Source of the DNA: Cytobacillus gottheilii
GTDB lineage: Bacteria; Bacillota; Bacilli; Bacillales; Cytobacillaceae
Direction: 5' to 3'
DNA length: 64,000 bases
Assembly: GCF_900166665.1 (NCBI RefSeq)
Contig: NZ_LT800494.1
Coordinates: forward strand, 2,917,049 to 2,981,048
Both the position numbers and the translations under genes were made by a program. Positions 55,659 through 64,000 of the stretch are shown one piece after another; position 1 is the stretch's first letter; each line of letters opens with the position of its first letter. The notes beneath the pieces are model-generated. The model made no database searches. It had not been told where the DNA came from and saw only the letters and a program-made list of their open reading frames with translations.

Positions 55659-57293
55659 TTACAATTTTACGACTACATGGCTACCGTCAAAAGGCAGCGA
55701 ATGGTTAAGGATTTGCTGGAAGATATCCAGGCCATATCGGTTCATATAATAAAGGGCGTTCCAAACTCTTTCCTGCGGGGCACCGTCTGGCTTTAAGGAT
55801 GCACCTGTCCGGTCATATTTGTTTATGGTATAGCTGTGCTGCAATTGAATATCCTCTTGAATCTTCTGCTGCAGAAATTGAATGTGTTCGATTACCTTTT
55901 GTTCGTTCTTTTTAAGCAGCTGCACAACACCTTTGGCATCTCTTTTTGTATAATCCTCAATACATCGATAATGCTTTTTGACATCTGAATGTAATGAAGA
56001 AAATAACGAATCTGCCTGATCACTTTGAATCGATTGAAGAAAAACATTTTTCTGATCTTCAATTCCATTTGCCAGCACATCTTCTAAACGAAGGTCGAGC
56101 TCTTGGAGATCCGTTTCGATATCACGCTCTAACAGAGTAATATTAATCCGCGGAACGAGTGGCGGCATTTGAATTGAAAAATGCCGGAAAGCTTGCTGAA
56201 GCTCTGCCCAATAAGCGATCTCACCAGGACCAGCAATAAAGGCGAGCGTCGGGAAAAGCAGTTCCTGTGAAATGGGCCGGGTCACCACATTATTGCTCAG
56301 TTTCTCAGGTGATTCTTCTGCAATTTCCAGTAAGTCTTCTAGAGTAAATTGAATCGTTTGTTCCTTATCAGAAAACACGCCATGCTCCTGATTGAATTCA
56401 AGCAACAAACGGTCATGCAGCTTTTCATCATAATAGAATAAATTAGCACCATTTGCTGAAATATCAATACTGTTAGTTATTCCAGAAACCTTTAGGCTTT
56501 CTTGCTGAGCGAGCACGGATTGTGTGATTTCTTTGTTCAAAGTAATTTGCTGCTTTAAGATTTCCTTTTGCAGCTGACGAAATTGGTTATCTCCAGAATC
56601 AACTAATAAAAGTCCTGTATCTTTAAACAGGGCCATGATGAGATAAGCGAACAAATCAACCAAAGTCTCAGATTCTTGAATCGCTTCGTCCATCAGCAGC
56701 ATTAAATCCTTTGTAAAAGATGTTTCTCCATATGCTTCAATAATTCCATTCACCCAATCTCGGCAAACAGCCTTATCAAAGGTGATGTTCGAAACCATTT
56801 TTTTCTCCAGTACCTTTTCAGGATAAACGACTTTATTCATTTTAGAGCCATTCTTTGTAAAAATATGATTGACCTCAGGATAATCGTGATCTTCGCCAGC
56901 AATCCAAAAAACAGGAATCACAGGGACTTGCAGTTCTTTTTCCTTCTCTTTTGCAAAAGCCACAATGGATATTACTTTATGTATACTATATAGAGGTCCG
57001 GTCATTATGCCTGCCTGCTGACCGCCAATCACAACGGTGCTATTGTTTTGCTGTAATTTTTCTAGAGATGCATTGACTTGTTCAGAAGCAGGAAACTTCC
57101 TCATAAAATTTTTAATATAAGAAGCTAATTCTTTTCTCATAAATGCTCTGCCTTCAAGCTCATGAATCCGTTTTTCATAGCTTTTGGAATCATTATAACG
57201 ATAATCAAAATAAGGGCTAATACGATCTGTTTGCATGATATACTCTGTTGCAAACTTGTTTGCCGCAGGCAATGAGAGATTTAACATCTCCAT
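55659..57293 (-). CDS. bshC: BshC, bacillithiol synthase (cysteine-adding enzyme)
   Basis: 544 residues, YllA/BshC family. Adds Cys to glucosaminyl-malate, completing bacillithiol. Family segments seen: GGQQAGIMTGPLYSIHKVI, FWIAGEDHDYPEVNHIF and FIAGPGEIAYWAEL; a coiled coil lies near 400-470. Start ATG 57293 follows AAAGGAAG. In B. subtilis it lies upstream of mraZ as here. Confidence 0.95.
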   Translation of the reverse strand: MEMLNLSLPAANKFATEYIMQTDRISPYFDYRYNDSKSYEKRIHELEGRAFMRKELASYIKNFMRKFPASEQVNASLEKLQQNNSTVVIGGQQAGIMTGPLYSIHKVISIVAFAKEKEKELQVPVIPVFWIAGEDHDYPEVNHIFTKNGSKMNKVVYPEKVLEKKMVSNITFDKAVCRDWVNGIIEAYGETSFTKDLMLLMDEAIQESETLVDLFAYLIMALFKDTGLLLVDSGDNQFRQLQKEILKQQITLNKEITQSVLAQQESLKVSGITNSIDISANGANLFYYDEKLHDRLLLEFNQEHGVFSDKEQTIQFTLEDLLEIAEESPEKLSNNVVTRPISQELLFPTLAFIAGPGEIAYWAELQQAFRHFSIQMPPLVPRINITLLERDIETDLQELDLRLEDVLANGIEDQKNVFLQSIQSDQADSLFSSLHSDVKKHYRCIEDYTKRDAKGVVQLLKKNEQKVIEHIQFLQQKIQEDIQLQHSYTINKYDRTGASLKPDGAPQERVWNALYYMNRYGLDIFQQILNHSLPFDGSHVVVKL

Positions 57294-57396
57294 TTTAAGA
57301 AACTTCCTTTCTGAAACCAGTTTTCATTTAATCTTCATGAGTATAGCATTGTCTGAATATAAAAGAAAAAAACTTTGCTTACTCACTTTAAAATAT

Positions 57397-57786
57397 TTAG
57401 GATACAAAAAACGAAACACGCTTGATCAGTCCTATTGTCATTAAAACAATATACGCTGTAAGAAATAGCAGAAAATTAAAGCGCCAAAACCCTCGAAAAA
57501 AAAGGGCAAAATTTATTTCATGTTTTACCCGCCAATGAATAATTGCAAATAAAGCTGCAATCAGCAGGAGAAGGACGATAATGATCCATAAATACGACTG
57601 CTCCCAAATTGCCAAGATTAAAAAATGAACAGATAAAATTAAAAAAAATGTACTAACGTCTAAAGCTGCTTTTACAGCGAATTTATGACGTTTTGTCAAT
57701 TGCTTTGCAACGATAAACACAATCATATATCCCAGTATAGGAAGTGTCACAAATGTTGCTAAGATACCCGATAATACTGCATCCAC
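57397..57786 (-). CDS. DUF3397-like membrane protein
   Basis: 129 residues, four predicted membrane helices (about 5-26, 43-63, 66-88, 102-122) with basic loops. It sits between panE and bshC, where Bacilli carry a DUF3397 gene. No function known. Confidence 0.65.
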   Translation of the reverse strand: MDAVLSGILATFVTLPILGYMIVFIVAKQLTKRHKFAVKAALDVSTFFLILSVHFLILAIWEQSYLWIIIVLLLLIAALFAIIHWRVKHEINFALFFRGFWRFNFLLFLTAYIVLMTIGLIKRVSFFVS

Positions 57787-57813
57787 TCTATTCCCCCCTG
57801 CTCCCCTTACATA

Positions 57814-58716
57814 CTAGAGCCCATTTCTATTTATTTGCTCCAGTTCTTTCGCTTTTATACTGTAATAAAAAAGTGCTGTTAACTGCGCCTCAAATTGCTG
57901 CTCTCTTGCTTCTTCAAGCAAATAACCTAATATAGCATCCACCTCTGTTTTTCTCCCCTGTTCAAGATCTTTATACATGGAAGAAAAATTAGCAGCCGTT
58001 TTCTTACATATATTCTGAACATGAAGAAATCCTTTTTCTTTGTCTGCGACTTGTAAAATGGCGCTAACTTCTTGGTAGAGCATCGTGAAGATTTGCAGAT
58101 AATAAGAATTTCGAATGATTTCGCCGTTCTTCACCTGAAAAACAGCTGTTAACGGATTGATTACAGCGTTAACAAGCAGCTTTTCAGCAAGCATCGCCTT
58201 GTAATTTGTATGCCATTCAAAAGGAAAATCGCTAATATCATTATGAGCCAGTTCACATACTTTCTCACCAGAAAATGCAGCTATTTTTGTCATACCGATT
58301 CCTGTATGGGCAATATGATTGCCTGCCTTCTTTAAACTTCCATGTTCAACCGTTCCCACAAATACCAAACCTGCAGTTAATTGGTGAAGCAGTTTAAGAT
58401 GGCCCATCCCATTTTGCAAAAATAAAAAAGAGTGACTGTCATTTTGACCTTTTAACAATAACGGCATGAGTTCTGGCAAATGATACTGTTTCACTGCCAT
58501 TATGGTCAAATCCTCTTCACCTTTCCACTCGTGAAAAAGCTGGGACTTTTGTGTGATCTGAGTGTATTGGTTATCCTTCTCCAAGATAAGTCCTTCTCTG
58601 GCAATAAGGTCGGCTTGTCCCTGTTGGTGTACATATAAAGTTACTTCATGTTCCTTGCTTAAATAATGAGCGAAAAGCAGCCCAATAGCTCCGCCGCCAA
58701 TAATAGCGATTTTCAT
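57814..58716 (-). CDS. panE: 2-dehydropantoate 2-reductase
   Basis: 300 residues, ketopantoate reductase family. NADPH motif IAIIGGGAIGLLFAHYLS at the N-terminus, C-terminal catalytic helical domain (AEKLLVNAVINPLTAVF, with the key Lys/Asn). Makes pantoate for CoA. The locus matches B. subtilis ylbQ. NADP specificity is from family knowledge. Confidence 0.92.
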   Translation of the reverse strand: MKIAIIGGGAIGLLFAHYLSKEHEVTLYVHQQGQADLIAREGLILEKDNQYTQITQKSQLFHEWKGEEDLTIMAVKQYHLPELMPLLLKGQNDSHSFLFLQNGMGHLKLLHQLTAGLVFVGTVEHGSLKKAGNHIAHTGIGMTKIAAFSGEKVCELAHNDISDFPFEWHTNYKAMLAEKLLVNAVINPLTAVFQVKNGEIIRNSYYLQIFTMLYQEVSAILQVADKEKGFLHVQNICKKTAANFSSMYKDLEQGRKTEVDAILGYLLEEAREQQFEAQLTALFYYSIKAKELEQINRNGL

Positions 58717-58794
58717 AACAATCTTCCATTCTGTGTATTTAGTATTAGTTTAACAGAATTATTTAACAGTTGTTATAGCAAAAATAGAAAACTT

Positions 58795-58833
58795 CATGAA
58801 ACTGCCCCTCTCCAGAGCATGGAAAGGGGCAGT
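58795..58833 (-). terminator. Terminator of the acyl-CoA carboxylase operon
   Basis: Minus-strand stem ACTGCCCCTTTCC/GGAGAGGGGCAGT just after the carboxyltransferase stop; the following sequence is TTCATGAAGTTTTC, so the T-run is modest. Confidence 0.65.
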
Positions 58834-58836
58834 CAT

Positions 58837-60378
58837 TTATACAGGGTAAACAGGATGCTTTCTTACACTAAATGAAAGTTCCTTTGTTGCATATAATTCA
58901 AATCGCTTGATTAGAACATCTCTTAAATCATACGGAGACACAATCTCATCAATGATCAGTTCCGAAGCAAGGCTGTATATGTCGATATGCTCCTTATATT
59001 CCTGCTGTTTCTCTTGAATAAATTTTACCTTTTCCGCAGGATCTTCAATCTCATTTATTTTATTTGAATAAACGGCATTCACAGCCGCTTCAGGTCCCAT
59101 TACCGCAATTTGTGCTGTTGGCAATGCTATACAGCAGTCCGGCTCAAATGCAGGTCCAGCCATGGCGTAAAGTCCTGCGCCGTAAGCCTTTCGGACAACT
59201 ACAGATATTTTCGGAACCGTCGCAGAACTCATTGCTGCAATTAACTTCGCTCCGTGGCGAATGATACCGGCACGTTCAACTTTTGTGCCGATCATGAAGC
59301 CTGGAACATCCGCAAGGAAAAGAAGCGGAATATGAAAAGCGTCACATAACTGAATAAACTTGGCTGCTTTATCGGCTGAATCGACAAACAAGACACCGCC
59401 TTTCACCTTCGGCTGATTGGCAATGATGCCAACCGTCCTACCATCCAAGCGGGCAAACCCAGTAATCAGCTCGGGAGCAAAGAGCTTTTTCATTTCAAAA
59501 AAACTGCCTTCATCAATTAACACATCAATACATTCGTACATATCAAACGGCGCATTTTGATTAGCAGGAATAATCTCCTCTAAATCTCTGCCCATTTTCG
59601 GCTCAATCGCCTCTTTTAATGGTGTTTTTTCTTTAAAGCTTGCAGGAAAATAGGATAAATATTCTTTTGCATATTGAATGGCCTCTTCTTCATTCGCTGC
59701 CAGCACATCTCCACAGCCGCTAACACTGCAATGCATACGGGCTCCACCCATTTCCTCCAGCGTTACCTTTTCACCGATTACCTTTTCAGCCATCCGAGGA
59801 GATCCTAAATACATAGATGCATTTTTATCAACCATGACTACAATATCACAAAAAGCAGGAATATATGCGCCACCTGCAGCTGATGGCCCGAATAATAAAC
59901 AAATTTGCGGAATCATGCCTGATAGCTTGACTTGATTATAAAAAATTCTTCCTGCCCCGCGGCGATTCGGAAACATGTCGAGCTGATCGGTTATTCTTGC
60001 TCCTGCTGAATCCACAAGATAAAGAATAGGCACCTTGAGCTTTTCTGCCGTTTCTTGAATTCTGATGATTTTCTCAACGGTGCGTGCTCCCCAGGAACCT
60101 GCTTTAACTGTTGAATCATTCGCCATTACACAGACCGTTTGACTGTTGATCTTCCCGATTGCTGTCACAACTCCATCTGCCGGCAAGCCTGCTTCTTTAC
60201 AATTTGCGAATTTGCCATCTTCTTCATACTGCCCATCATCAAACAAAAGCTCTAAGCGCTTTCTTACGAAAAGCTTGTTTTGTTCCTGCAATTTTTGGTG
60301 GTATTTCTCACTGCCTCCAGCCTCAATCTCCGTTATCTTATCTTTTAAAATTTGTGTGAATGCTTGTATAGTGCTCAT
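58837..60378 (-). CDS. Acyl-CoA carboxylase, carboxyltransferase subunit
   Basis: 513 residues, two crotonase-type halves of the biotin-dependent carboxyltransferase family (YngE/propionyl-CoA carboxylase beta/methylcrotonoyl-CoA carboxylase beta). LVDSAGARITDQLDMFPNRRGAG, GPSAAGGAYIPAFCDIVVMVD and FLADVPGFMIGTKVERAGIIRHGAKL are visible. Transfers the carboxyl from carboxybiotin to an acyl-CoA. Start ATG 60378 follows GGGAGGAAGAGG. The acyl specificity (acetyl, propionyl, methylcrotonoyl) is not resolved; the DQxDMFPNRR motif is more methylcrotonoyl/propionyl-like, as inference. Confidence 0.85.
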   Translation of the reverse strand: MSTIQAFTQILKDKITEIEAGGSEKYHQKLQEQNKLFVRKRLELLFDDGQYEEDGKFANCKEAGLPADGVVTAIGKINSQTVCVMANDSTVKAGSWGARTVEKIIRIQETAEKLKVPILYLVDSAGARITDQLDMFPNRRGAGRIFYNQVKLSGMIPQICLLFGPSAAGGAYIPAFCDIVVMVDKNASMYLGSPRMAEKVIGEKVTLEEMGGARMHCSVSGCGDVLAANEEEAIQYAKEYLSYFPASFKEKTPLKEAIEPKMGRDLEEIIPANQNAPFDMYECIDVLIDEGSFFEMKKLFAPELITGFARLDGRTVGIIANQPKVKGGVLFVDSADKAAKFIQLCDAFHIPLLFLADVPGFMIGTKVERAGIIRHGAKLIAAMSSATVPKISVVVRKAYGAGLYAMAGPAFEPDCCIALPTAQIAVMGPEAAVNAVYSNKINEIEDPAEKVKFIQEKQQEYKEHIDIYSLASELIIDEIVSPYDLRDVLIKRFELYATKELSFSVRKHPVYPV

Positions 60379-60418
60379 CCTCTTCCTCCCTTTAAGGTAA
60401 CTAATGAACAAGGCATAT

Positions 60419-60631
60419 TTATTCCATTACAAGAAGGACATCCCCTTCATTGACAAAATCACCGATATTCACTTTTACTTCTGCAACTTTGCCACCTTCT
60501 AATGCCTCTACAGGAATTTCCATTTTCATTGATTCAAGCATTACAACTTCCTGCCCGGCCGTGACATCATCGCCTGCTCCAATAAATACATTTAAAACGG
60601 TCCCTGCCATTGCTGCTTTAATTTCTTTCAA
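60419..60631 (-). CDS. Biotinyl carrier protein of the acyl-CoA carboxylase
   Basis: 70 residues, a bare biotinyl domain. The biotinylation site is the Lys in ESMKMEIP (about residue 36), the canonical xMKMx motif. Short, comparable to YngHB-like carriers. Between the biotin carboxylase and carboxyltransferase genes. Confidence 0.93.
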   Translation of the reverse strand: MKEIKAAMAGTVLNVFIGAGDDVTAGQEVVMLESMKMEIPVEALEGGKVAEVKVNIGDFVNEGDVLLVME

Positions 60632-60649
60632 TTGAATCTCCCCCTAATG

Positions 60650-60663
60650 TGTAAGTGCTTACA
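60650..60663. promoter_or_regulatory. Cre-like palindrome at the biotin carboxylase stop codon
   Basis: TGTAAGTGCTTACA is an inverted repeat with a two-base centre and differs from the cre consensus TGWNANCGNTNWCA at one position. It overlaps the last codon and stop of the biotin carboxylase gene; may be chance. Confidence 0.25.
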
Positions 60664-61990
60664 TTTTAATGGTGTTTAAGTATGCAGTTGAGTAACTGCC
60701 ATTCTGGTAATCTTCCTCTTGTAAAATACGCGTAAAAAGAGGAGCATTTGTTTTAATGCCGGAAATTTTCAGTTCATTAAAAAAGCGAATGGCTTTTTCA
60801 ATCACCTGTTCTCGTGAAGAACCTGAAATAATACATTTTGCGATCATCGGATCATAAAACGGAGTCACGGTTGATTGAGCAGCATACCCATAATCTACCC
60901 TAACACCCTCAAAGTCTGGCCAATGCAGCTCTTCAATTTTTCCTGGTGAAGGCAAAAAGGTGACGGGATCCTCTGCATATAGCCGAAATTCAATACTATG
61001 CCCGGCAGAAAATATTTCAGGTTGCTGCAAGGGCAGGTTTTGTCCGCTGGCAATAAGCAATTGCCACTCTACTAAATCAAGCCCTGTAATGCCTTCAGTA
61101 ACAGGATGCTCTACCTGTAATCTTGTGTTCATTTCCAAAAAATAAAAATGTTCATCTTCATCAACAATAAACTCTATGGTACCTGCATTTTTATAGTGAA
61201 CAGCAGCAGCTGCTTTCAGTGCCATTTCATACATCTTATTTTTTGTATCTAATGAGAGTGCAGGTGCAGGGGCTTCTTCTATAACCTTTTGATTTCTTCT
61301 CTGAATGGAACAATCTCTCTCAAATAAATGAACTTGGCTCCCAGCATAATCTCCAAAAACTTGGATTTCAATATGTCTGGCATTTTCAATGAATTTTTCA
61401 AGAAAAATGGTTTCACTGCCAAAATAAGCTTTTGCCCGCGTTTTGACGGTTTGAAACGACTTAACGAGCGCTTGCTCATTTTCACATTTCACCATGCCAA
61501 TGCCACCGCCGCCGCCACTCGCTTTTAACATGACAGGATAGCCAATCTCTGCGGCGATTGAACAGGCATCCTCTAAACTGGCGACTTGATCACTGCCAGG
61601 CACTACGGGTACACCTGCCTGTTTCATAGCCGAGCGAGAATGAATTTTATCGCCCATCAGCTCAATCGTTTCTGGATCTGGGCCAATAAATATCAGGCCT
61701 TCCTTGATGACAGCTCTTGCAAAATCTGCATTCTCCGATAAAAAGCCATAGCCTGGATGTATAGCATCTGCACGTTCTGTCTTGGCAATGTTAATGATTG
61801 CTTCTGCATTTAAATATGATTTGCTGACTGGCGGCTCGCCAATTCGGACTGCCTTGGTTGCATATTGGACATAAGGCAGATACTGATCTGCATCCGAATA
61901 AACAGCAATTGTTTCAATGCCTAATTTATGACAAGTACGCATGATTCTGAGTGCGATTTCTCCCCTGTTCGCAATTACTATTTTTTGCAC
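60659..61990 (-). CDS. Acyl-CoA carboxylase, biotin carboxylase subunit
   Basis: 443 residues. ATP-grasp enzyme with KIVIANRGEIALRIMRTCHKLG, HPGYGFLSENADFA, LKASGGGGGIGM (ATP loop), FLEMNTRLQVEHPVTE and EFRLYAEDP. Carboxylates the biotin of the carrier downstream. First gene of a three-gene operon; a cre-like site is 90-100 bases upstream. Confidence 0.93.
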   Translation of the reverse strand: MQKIVIANRGEIALRIMRTCHKLGIETIAVYSDADQYLPYVQYATKAVRIGEPPVSKSYLNAEAIINIAKTERADAIHPGYGFLSENADFARAVIKEGLIFIGPDPETIELMGDKIHSRSAMKQAGVPVVPGSDQVASLEDACSIAAEIGYPVMLKASGGGGGIGMVKCENEQALVKSFQTVKTRAKAYFGSETIFLEKFIENARHIEIQVFGDYAGSQVHLFERDCSIQRRNQKVIEEAPAPALSLDTKNKMYEMALKAAAAVHYKNAGTIEFIVDEDEHFYFLEMNTRLQVEHPVTEGITGLDLVEWQLLIASGQNLPLQQPEIFSAGHSIEFRLYAEDPVTFLPSPGKIEELHWPDFEGVRVDYGYAAQSTVTPFYDPMIAKCIISGSSREQVIEKAIRFFNELKISGIKTNAPLFTRILQEEDYQNGSYSTAYLNTIKM

Positions 61991-62082
61991 ATTTAATCTC
62001 CTTTCAAGTGTTGATCATACTACTACATAACCGTCACAATATTATTTATTTCTACAATCTTCTGTTTATTCCTCCTTTAAAT

Positions 62083-62096
62083 TGAAAACGCTTACG
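62083..62096. promoter_or_regulatory. Candidate cre site (CcpA operator) upstream of the acyl-CoA carboxylase operon
   Basis: TGAAAACGCTTACG (plus strand) fits TGWNANCGNTNWCA except the last base; reverse complement CGTAAGCGTTTTCA. Located ~90 bases upstream of the biotin carboxylase start. Confidence 0.55.
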
Positions 62097-62128
62097 AATT
62101 TAATCATTTTTCTCAATAATATGCTGGT

Positions 62129-62257
62129 TGATTGCAACGGAAGGGGGCGAGACTCCTGCGGGACGAGTGGGAAGGTGAGACCCCACAGGAGCGAATTGCG
62201 ACGAGGAGGCTTACCTCCCGCCCCGCGGAAAGCGAGTCCCCTGAAGTGGAAATCATT
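62129..62257 (-). repeat. Repeat A, copy 7 (reverse orientation)
   Basis: GAGACTCCTGCGGG, GTGAGACCCCACAGGAGCG, CGAGGAGGCTTA and CCGCGGAAAGCGAG match the reverse complement of copies 3 and 5. It lies between the divergent acyl-CoA carboxylase operon and ylbP. Confidence 0.8.
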
Positions 62258-62444
62258 TCACAAACTCATTTGTATGTTTAGTTGACGCATTTAATATTTA
62301 GAAGTTGAAAAGGCAGAATTTTTTGTTTTATTAGTATATAATAAGGTTAGAAAGACCAATCTTAGGCATAGCCATCGGTTTGTTAACGGCTTGCAAAAAA
62401 TGAAAAAGGTATCGTTATTCACTTACGAGCAGGGGGGATTCTAT

Positions 62445-62909
62445 ATGGCTTATAAGGTAGAAAAATTAAAAGTAAATTACAAGACATTAGAAGAATTTAA
62501 AAGATTTAAAGAATATGGATTACAGGAATTGTCTATGTTTGAAGATCTTGAAGCCAATATTATCGAAAACGACAGTGCCTCTCCTTTCTATGGCATTTAT
62601 TTCGGCAGCCTTTTAGTTGCACGCATGAGTCTATATAAGGTTGATGCAAAATTTGACCGCTATTTTGATCCGCCAGAGGATTATTTGGAACTCTGGAAAT
62701 TGGAAGTGCTTCCAGACTATCAGGGAAAAGGATATGGACACGCATTAGTTGATTTTGCAAAAAGCTATGGCTTGCCTATTAAAACCAATCCGCGAGTTAA
62801 ATCCCAAGAGTTCTGGGCGAAGATGGGTTTTACCTCTGTTCATTACGACATGGAACGTGATCTGGGTGAAAATCCAATTATCTGGTATCCCAGCGGAGCA
62901 ACAGAATAG
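62445..62909 (+). CDS. YlbP-like GNAT N-acetyltransferase
   Basis: 154 residues. GNAT fold with LEVLPDYQGKGYGHALVDFAK as the acetyl-CoA-binding motif A (Q-x-x-G-x-G/A) and a following SQEFWAKMGF motif B. The substrate is unknown. ATG 62445 follows AGGGGGG at eight bases; a longer in-frame start at 62391 has no site. Position next to the RsfA-type gene and rpmF matches B. subtilis ylbP-ylbO-ylbN-rpmF. A TATAAT-like -10 lies near 62336. Confidence 0.82.
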   Translation: MAYKVEKLKVNYKTLEEFKRFKEYGLQELSMFEDLEANIIENDSASPFYGIYFGSLLVARMSLYKVDAKFDRYFDPPEDYLELWKLEVLPDYQGKGYGHALVDFAKSYGLPIKTNPRVKSQEFWAKMGFTSVHYDMERDLGENPIIWYPSGATE

Positions 62910-62922
62910 AACAGCTAAGAGA

Positions 62923-62962
62923 TAAAGGGGTTTGGAATCATGTATTCCAAACCCCTTTATGT
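62923..62962. terminator. Bidirectional terminator between convergent ylbP-like and RsfA-type genes
   Basis: AAAGGGGTTTGGAAT/ATTCCAAACCCCTTT, a 15-bp stem, with A/T-rich flanks on both sides. Confidence 0.85.
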
Positions 62963-62984
62963 ATATGTTAGATAAAATTACGAT

Positions 62985-63581
62985 TTATACTTTAACATTT
63001 TTCTGCCGGCCGTCTTCTTTTGTGACAACCATTTGTCTAGCTCTTTCCATTATTTCAATTAGTGCATTATGATCTTTTTCCATATTGGTTAATTCCTCTG
63101 TCAGCTTATCATTTTCTGCAGCTAGGGAATAAGTTTGTCTTTCAAGCTCTTGTATGCGCTCTTTATACCCTTCAACGTCTTCTTGATTAATTGATTTTTC
63201 AGCTTTTTCATATAATGATTTTAGGTGTTGCACTAATACATCGAAATCAAGCAGATCTGTTTGCTCTACGGTGTTAGCTTCCACAGGAACGGAGGTAATG
63301 CCAGCAGCTGTTTCAGGTTCTTGATATGGAGATGGAACCTCCTGCGGATATTTTTTCAGCTCTTTCCGCTGTTTTTTTGCTAATTCGATTCCTGATTTAT
63401 ATTGCTTTCGGACATACGAATTCCAGCGAAACCCGCAAGCGGCCGCTGTTCTTGATAAACGCTTCCCCACTTCTTCAAATGCTAAAAGCTGTGTTCCCCC
63501 TTCACGAATATGGCGAAGCACTACTTCTGCTAATAGCAAATCTTCATCTTGTGACCATGCATCCTGCCGTGTTGAAGACAT
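62985..63581 (-). CDS. GerR/RsfA-family prespore/mother-cell transcription regulator
   Basis: 198 residues. An N-terminal Myb/SANT-type domain ([51 protein letters not shown]), a charged linker, and a C-terminal coiled coil ([34 protein letters not shown]). B. subtilis has two such proteins, YlbO (GerR) and RsfA; this locus (next to ylbP and rpmF) points to YlbO/GerR, which modulates sigma-E-dependent genes. ATG 63581 has AGGAGGG eight bases upstream. The minus-strand string GCATAAAAT about 35 bases upstream resembles a sigma-E -10 with one mismatch, but no convincing -35 goes with it. Confidence 0.85.
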   Translation of the reverse strand: MSSTRQDAWSQDEDLLLAEVVLRHIREGGTQLLAFEEVGKRLSRTAAACGFRWNSYVRKQYKSGIELAKKQRKELKKYPQEVPSPYQEPETAAGITSVPVEANTVEQTDLLDFDVLVQHLKSLYEKAEKSINQEDVEGYKERIQELERQTYSLAAENDKLTEELTNMEKDHNALIEIMERARQMVVTKEDGRQKNVKV

Positions 63582-63885
63582 CAGCAAATCCCTCCTAGTG
63601 TTTTTTCTTCATTTTATGCTTCTGCTAGAAAAGATAGACTGATATCCTGTTAGATTCTAAACATTTCTTTCATAAAATAAAATGGACGAACTGCTTGAAT
63701 ACTCTTCCTGCTTGATCAGCCATGCTACTCTTGATGGAGTCATGCAGCTTTATGCACAGTGAAACTAGCAGTCCACTTCCAATTTTTTAGAAATCAGAAC
63801 CTCTTGCACGATGTAGTATTAGTCTATGAGTGGGTAGGATTGAATATAAATTCAAATATAATCGGAAATAACTATAGAAAATAAC
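63582..63885. other. Spacer between the RsfA-type gene and rpmF
   Basis: About 300 bases, AT-rich, expected to carry the promoter of the RsfA-type gene. I see no gene in it. Confidence 0.35.
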
Positions 63886-63920
63886 AAAAGCACAAGAACA
63901 TAATGTTCTTGTGCTTTTAT
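63885..63920 (-). terminator. Terminator of rpmF
   Basis: Inverted repeat AAAAGCACAAGAACAT/ATGTTCTTGTGCTTTT, an almost perfect stem; on the minus strand it ends in TTTT. Confidence 0.8.
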
Positions 63921-63931
63921 TGTAAAAGAAA

Positions 63932-64000
63932 TTAGTTGTTTACAACTTCTTTTCCTTTGTAAGTTCCGCAAGCTTTGCACACGCGGTGAGCAAGTTTCAT
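63932..64000 (-). CDS. rpmF: 50S ribosomal protein L32, C-terminal part
   Basis: The last 22 codons before TAA (63932-63934) read MKLAHRVCKACGTYKGKEVVNN on the minus strand, matching the C-terminus of bacterial L32, with Cys of the zinc-binding pair. The frame continues past the window edge, so the annotated first codon is not its start. Confidence 0.88.
   Translation of the reverse strand: MKLAHRVCKACGTYKGKEVVNN

Noticed and set aside
61279..61528. Several ORFs of 60-150 codons antisense to carB, ileS, pyrC and the biotin carboxylase gene
   Set aside because: They mirror strongly conserved coding sequence on the other strand and have no ribosome binding sites; high GC at third positions of the real genes explains them.

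Overview
The window is a chromosomal segment of a low-to-moderate GC, endospore-forming Firmicute of the family Bacillaceae. The evidence is the gene content (spoIIGA-sigE-sigG, spoVD, spoVE, a GerR/RsfA-type regulator, bacillithiol gene bshC, PyrR attenuators, an Ile T-box) and a gene order that closely follows Bacillus subtilis from rpmF/ylb through the division and cell-wall (dcw) cluster, sigE-sigG, the ylm genes, divIVA, ileS, lspA and the pyr operon. A Cytobacillus/Mesobacillus/Bacillus-like genome is likely; the species cannot be fixed from the sequence alone.

Layout, left to right. Positions 1-9.2 kb form a mixed-strand accessory zone. It starts with the 3' end of rqcH. Then come an ECF sigma factor overlapping a membrane protein that joins an anti-sigma-like N-terminus to a SpoIIP-type peptidoglycan hydrolase domain, an alpha/beta hydrolase plus DUF5662 pair, a hidden 47-residue membrane peptide, and NUDIX, GNAT, VOC and aminoglycoside-phosphotransferase-like genes. 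From memory, B. subtilis carries the cysH sulfate-assimilation operon at this place between pyrE and rqcH (yloA). From 9.2 to 21.1 kb, all on the minus strand, lies the complete de novo UMP operon pyrR-pyrP-pyrB-pyrC-carA-carB-pyrK-pyrD-pyrF-pyrE, with three PyrR-binding attenuators and a clear sigma-A promoter. From 21.1 to 31.1 kb are rluD-lspA-ylyA, T-box-controlled ileS, divIVA, ylmH, ylmG, sepF, ylmE, pgeF and ylmC. From 31.4 to 34.4 kb are sigG, sigE and spoIIGA. From 34.8 to 54.8 kb is the dcw cluster (read right to left: mraZ-rsmH-ftsL-pbpB-spoVD-murE-[MurF N-domain-like ORF]-mraY-murD-spoVE-murG-murB-divIB-ylxW-ylxX-sbp-ftsA-ftsZ). From 55.6 to 62.0 kb are bshC, a DUF3397 membrane protein, panE and a three-gene acyl-CoA carboxylase operon with a candidate cre site. 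The right end holds a ylbP-like acetyltransferase (plus strand), a GerR/RsfA-type regulator and the 3' end of rpmF.

The conserved genes work in four linked programmes: pyrimidine synthesis under UMP/PyrR feedback, peptidoglycan precursor synthesis and septation, mother-cell and forespore sigma control, and isoleucyl-tRNA charging. What is least explained is (i) the sigma/anti-sigma-SpoIIP pair, (ii) an ORF resembling only the MurF substrate-binding domain between murE and mraY, and (iii) four families of intergenic repeats: A (7 copies, about 130 bp, GC-rich hairpins), B (3 copies, about 230 bp, four short palindromes each), C (tandem block between sigG and sigE) and D (short, in the accessory zone). 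Several copies sit inside operons that are contiguous in B. subtilis. I saw no tRNA or rRNA gene, CRISPR array, transposase or prophage gene.
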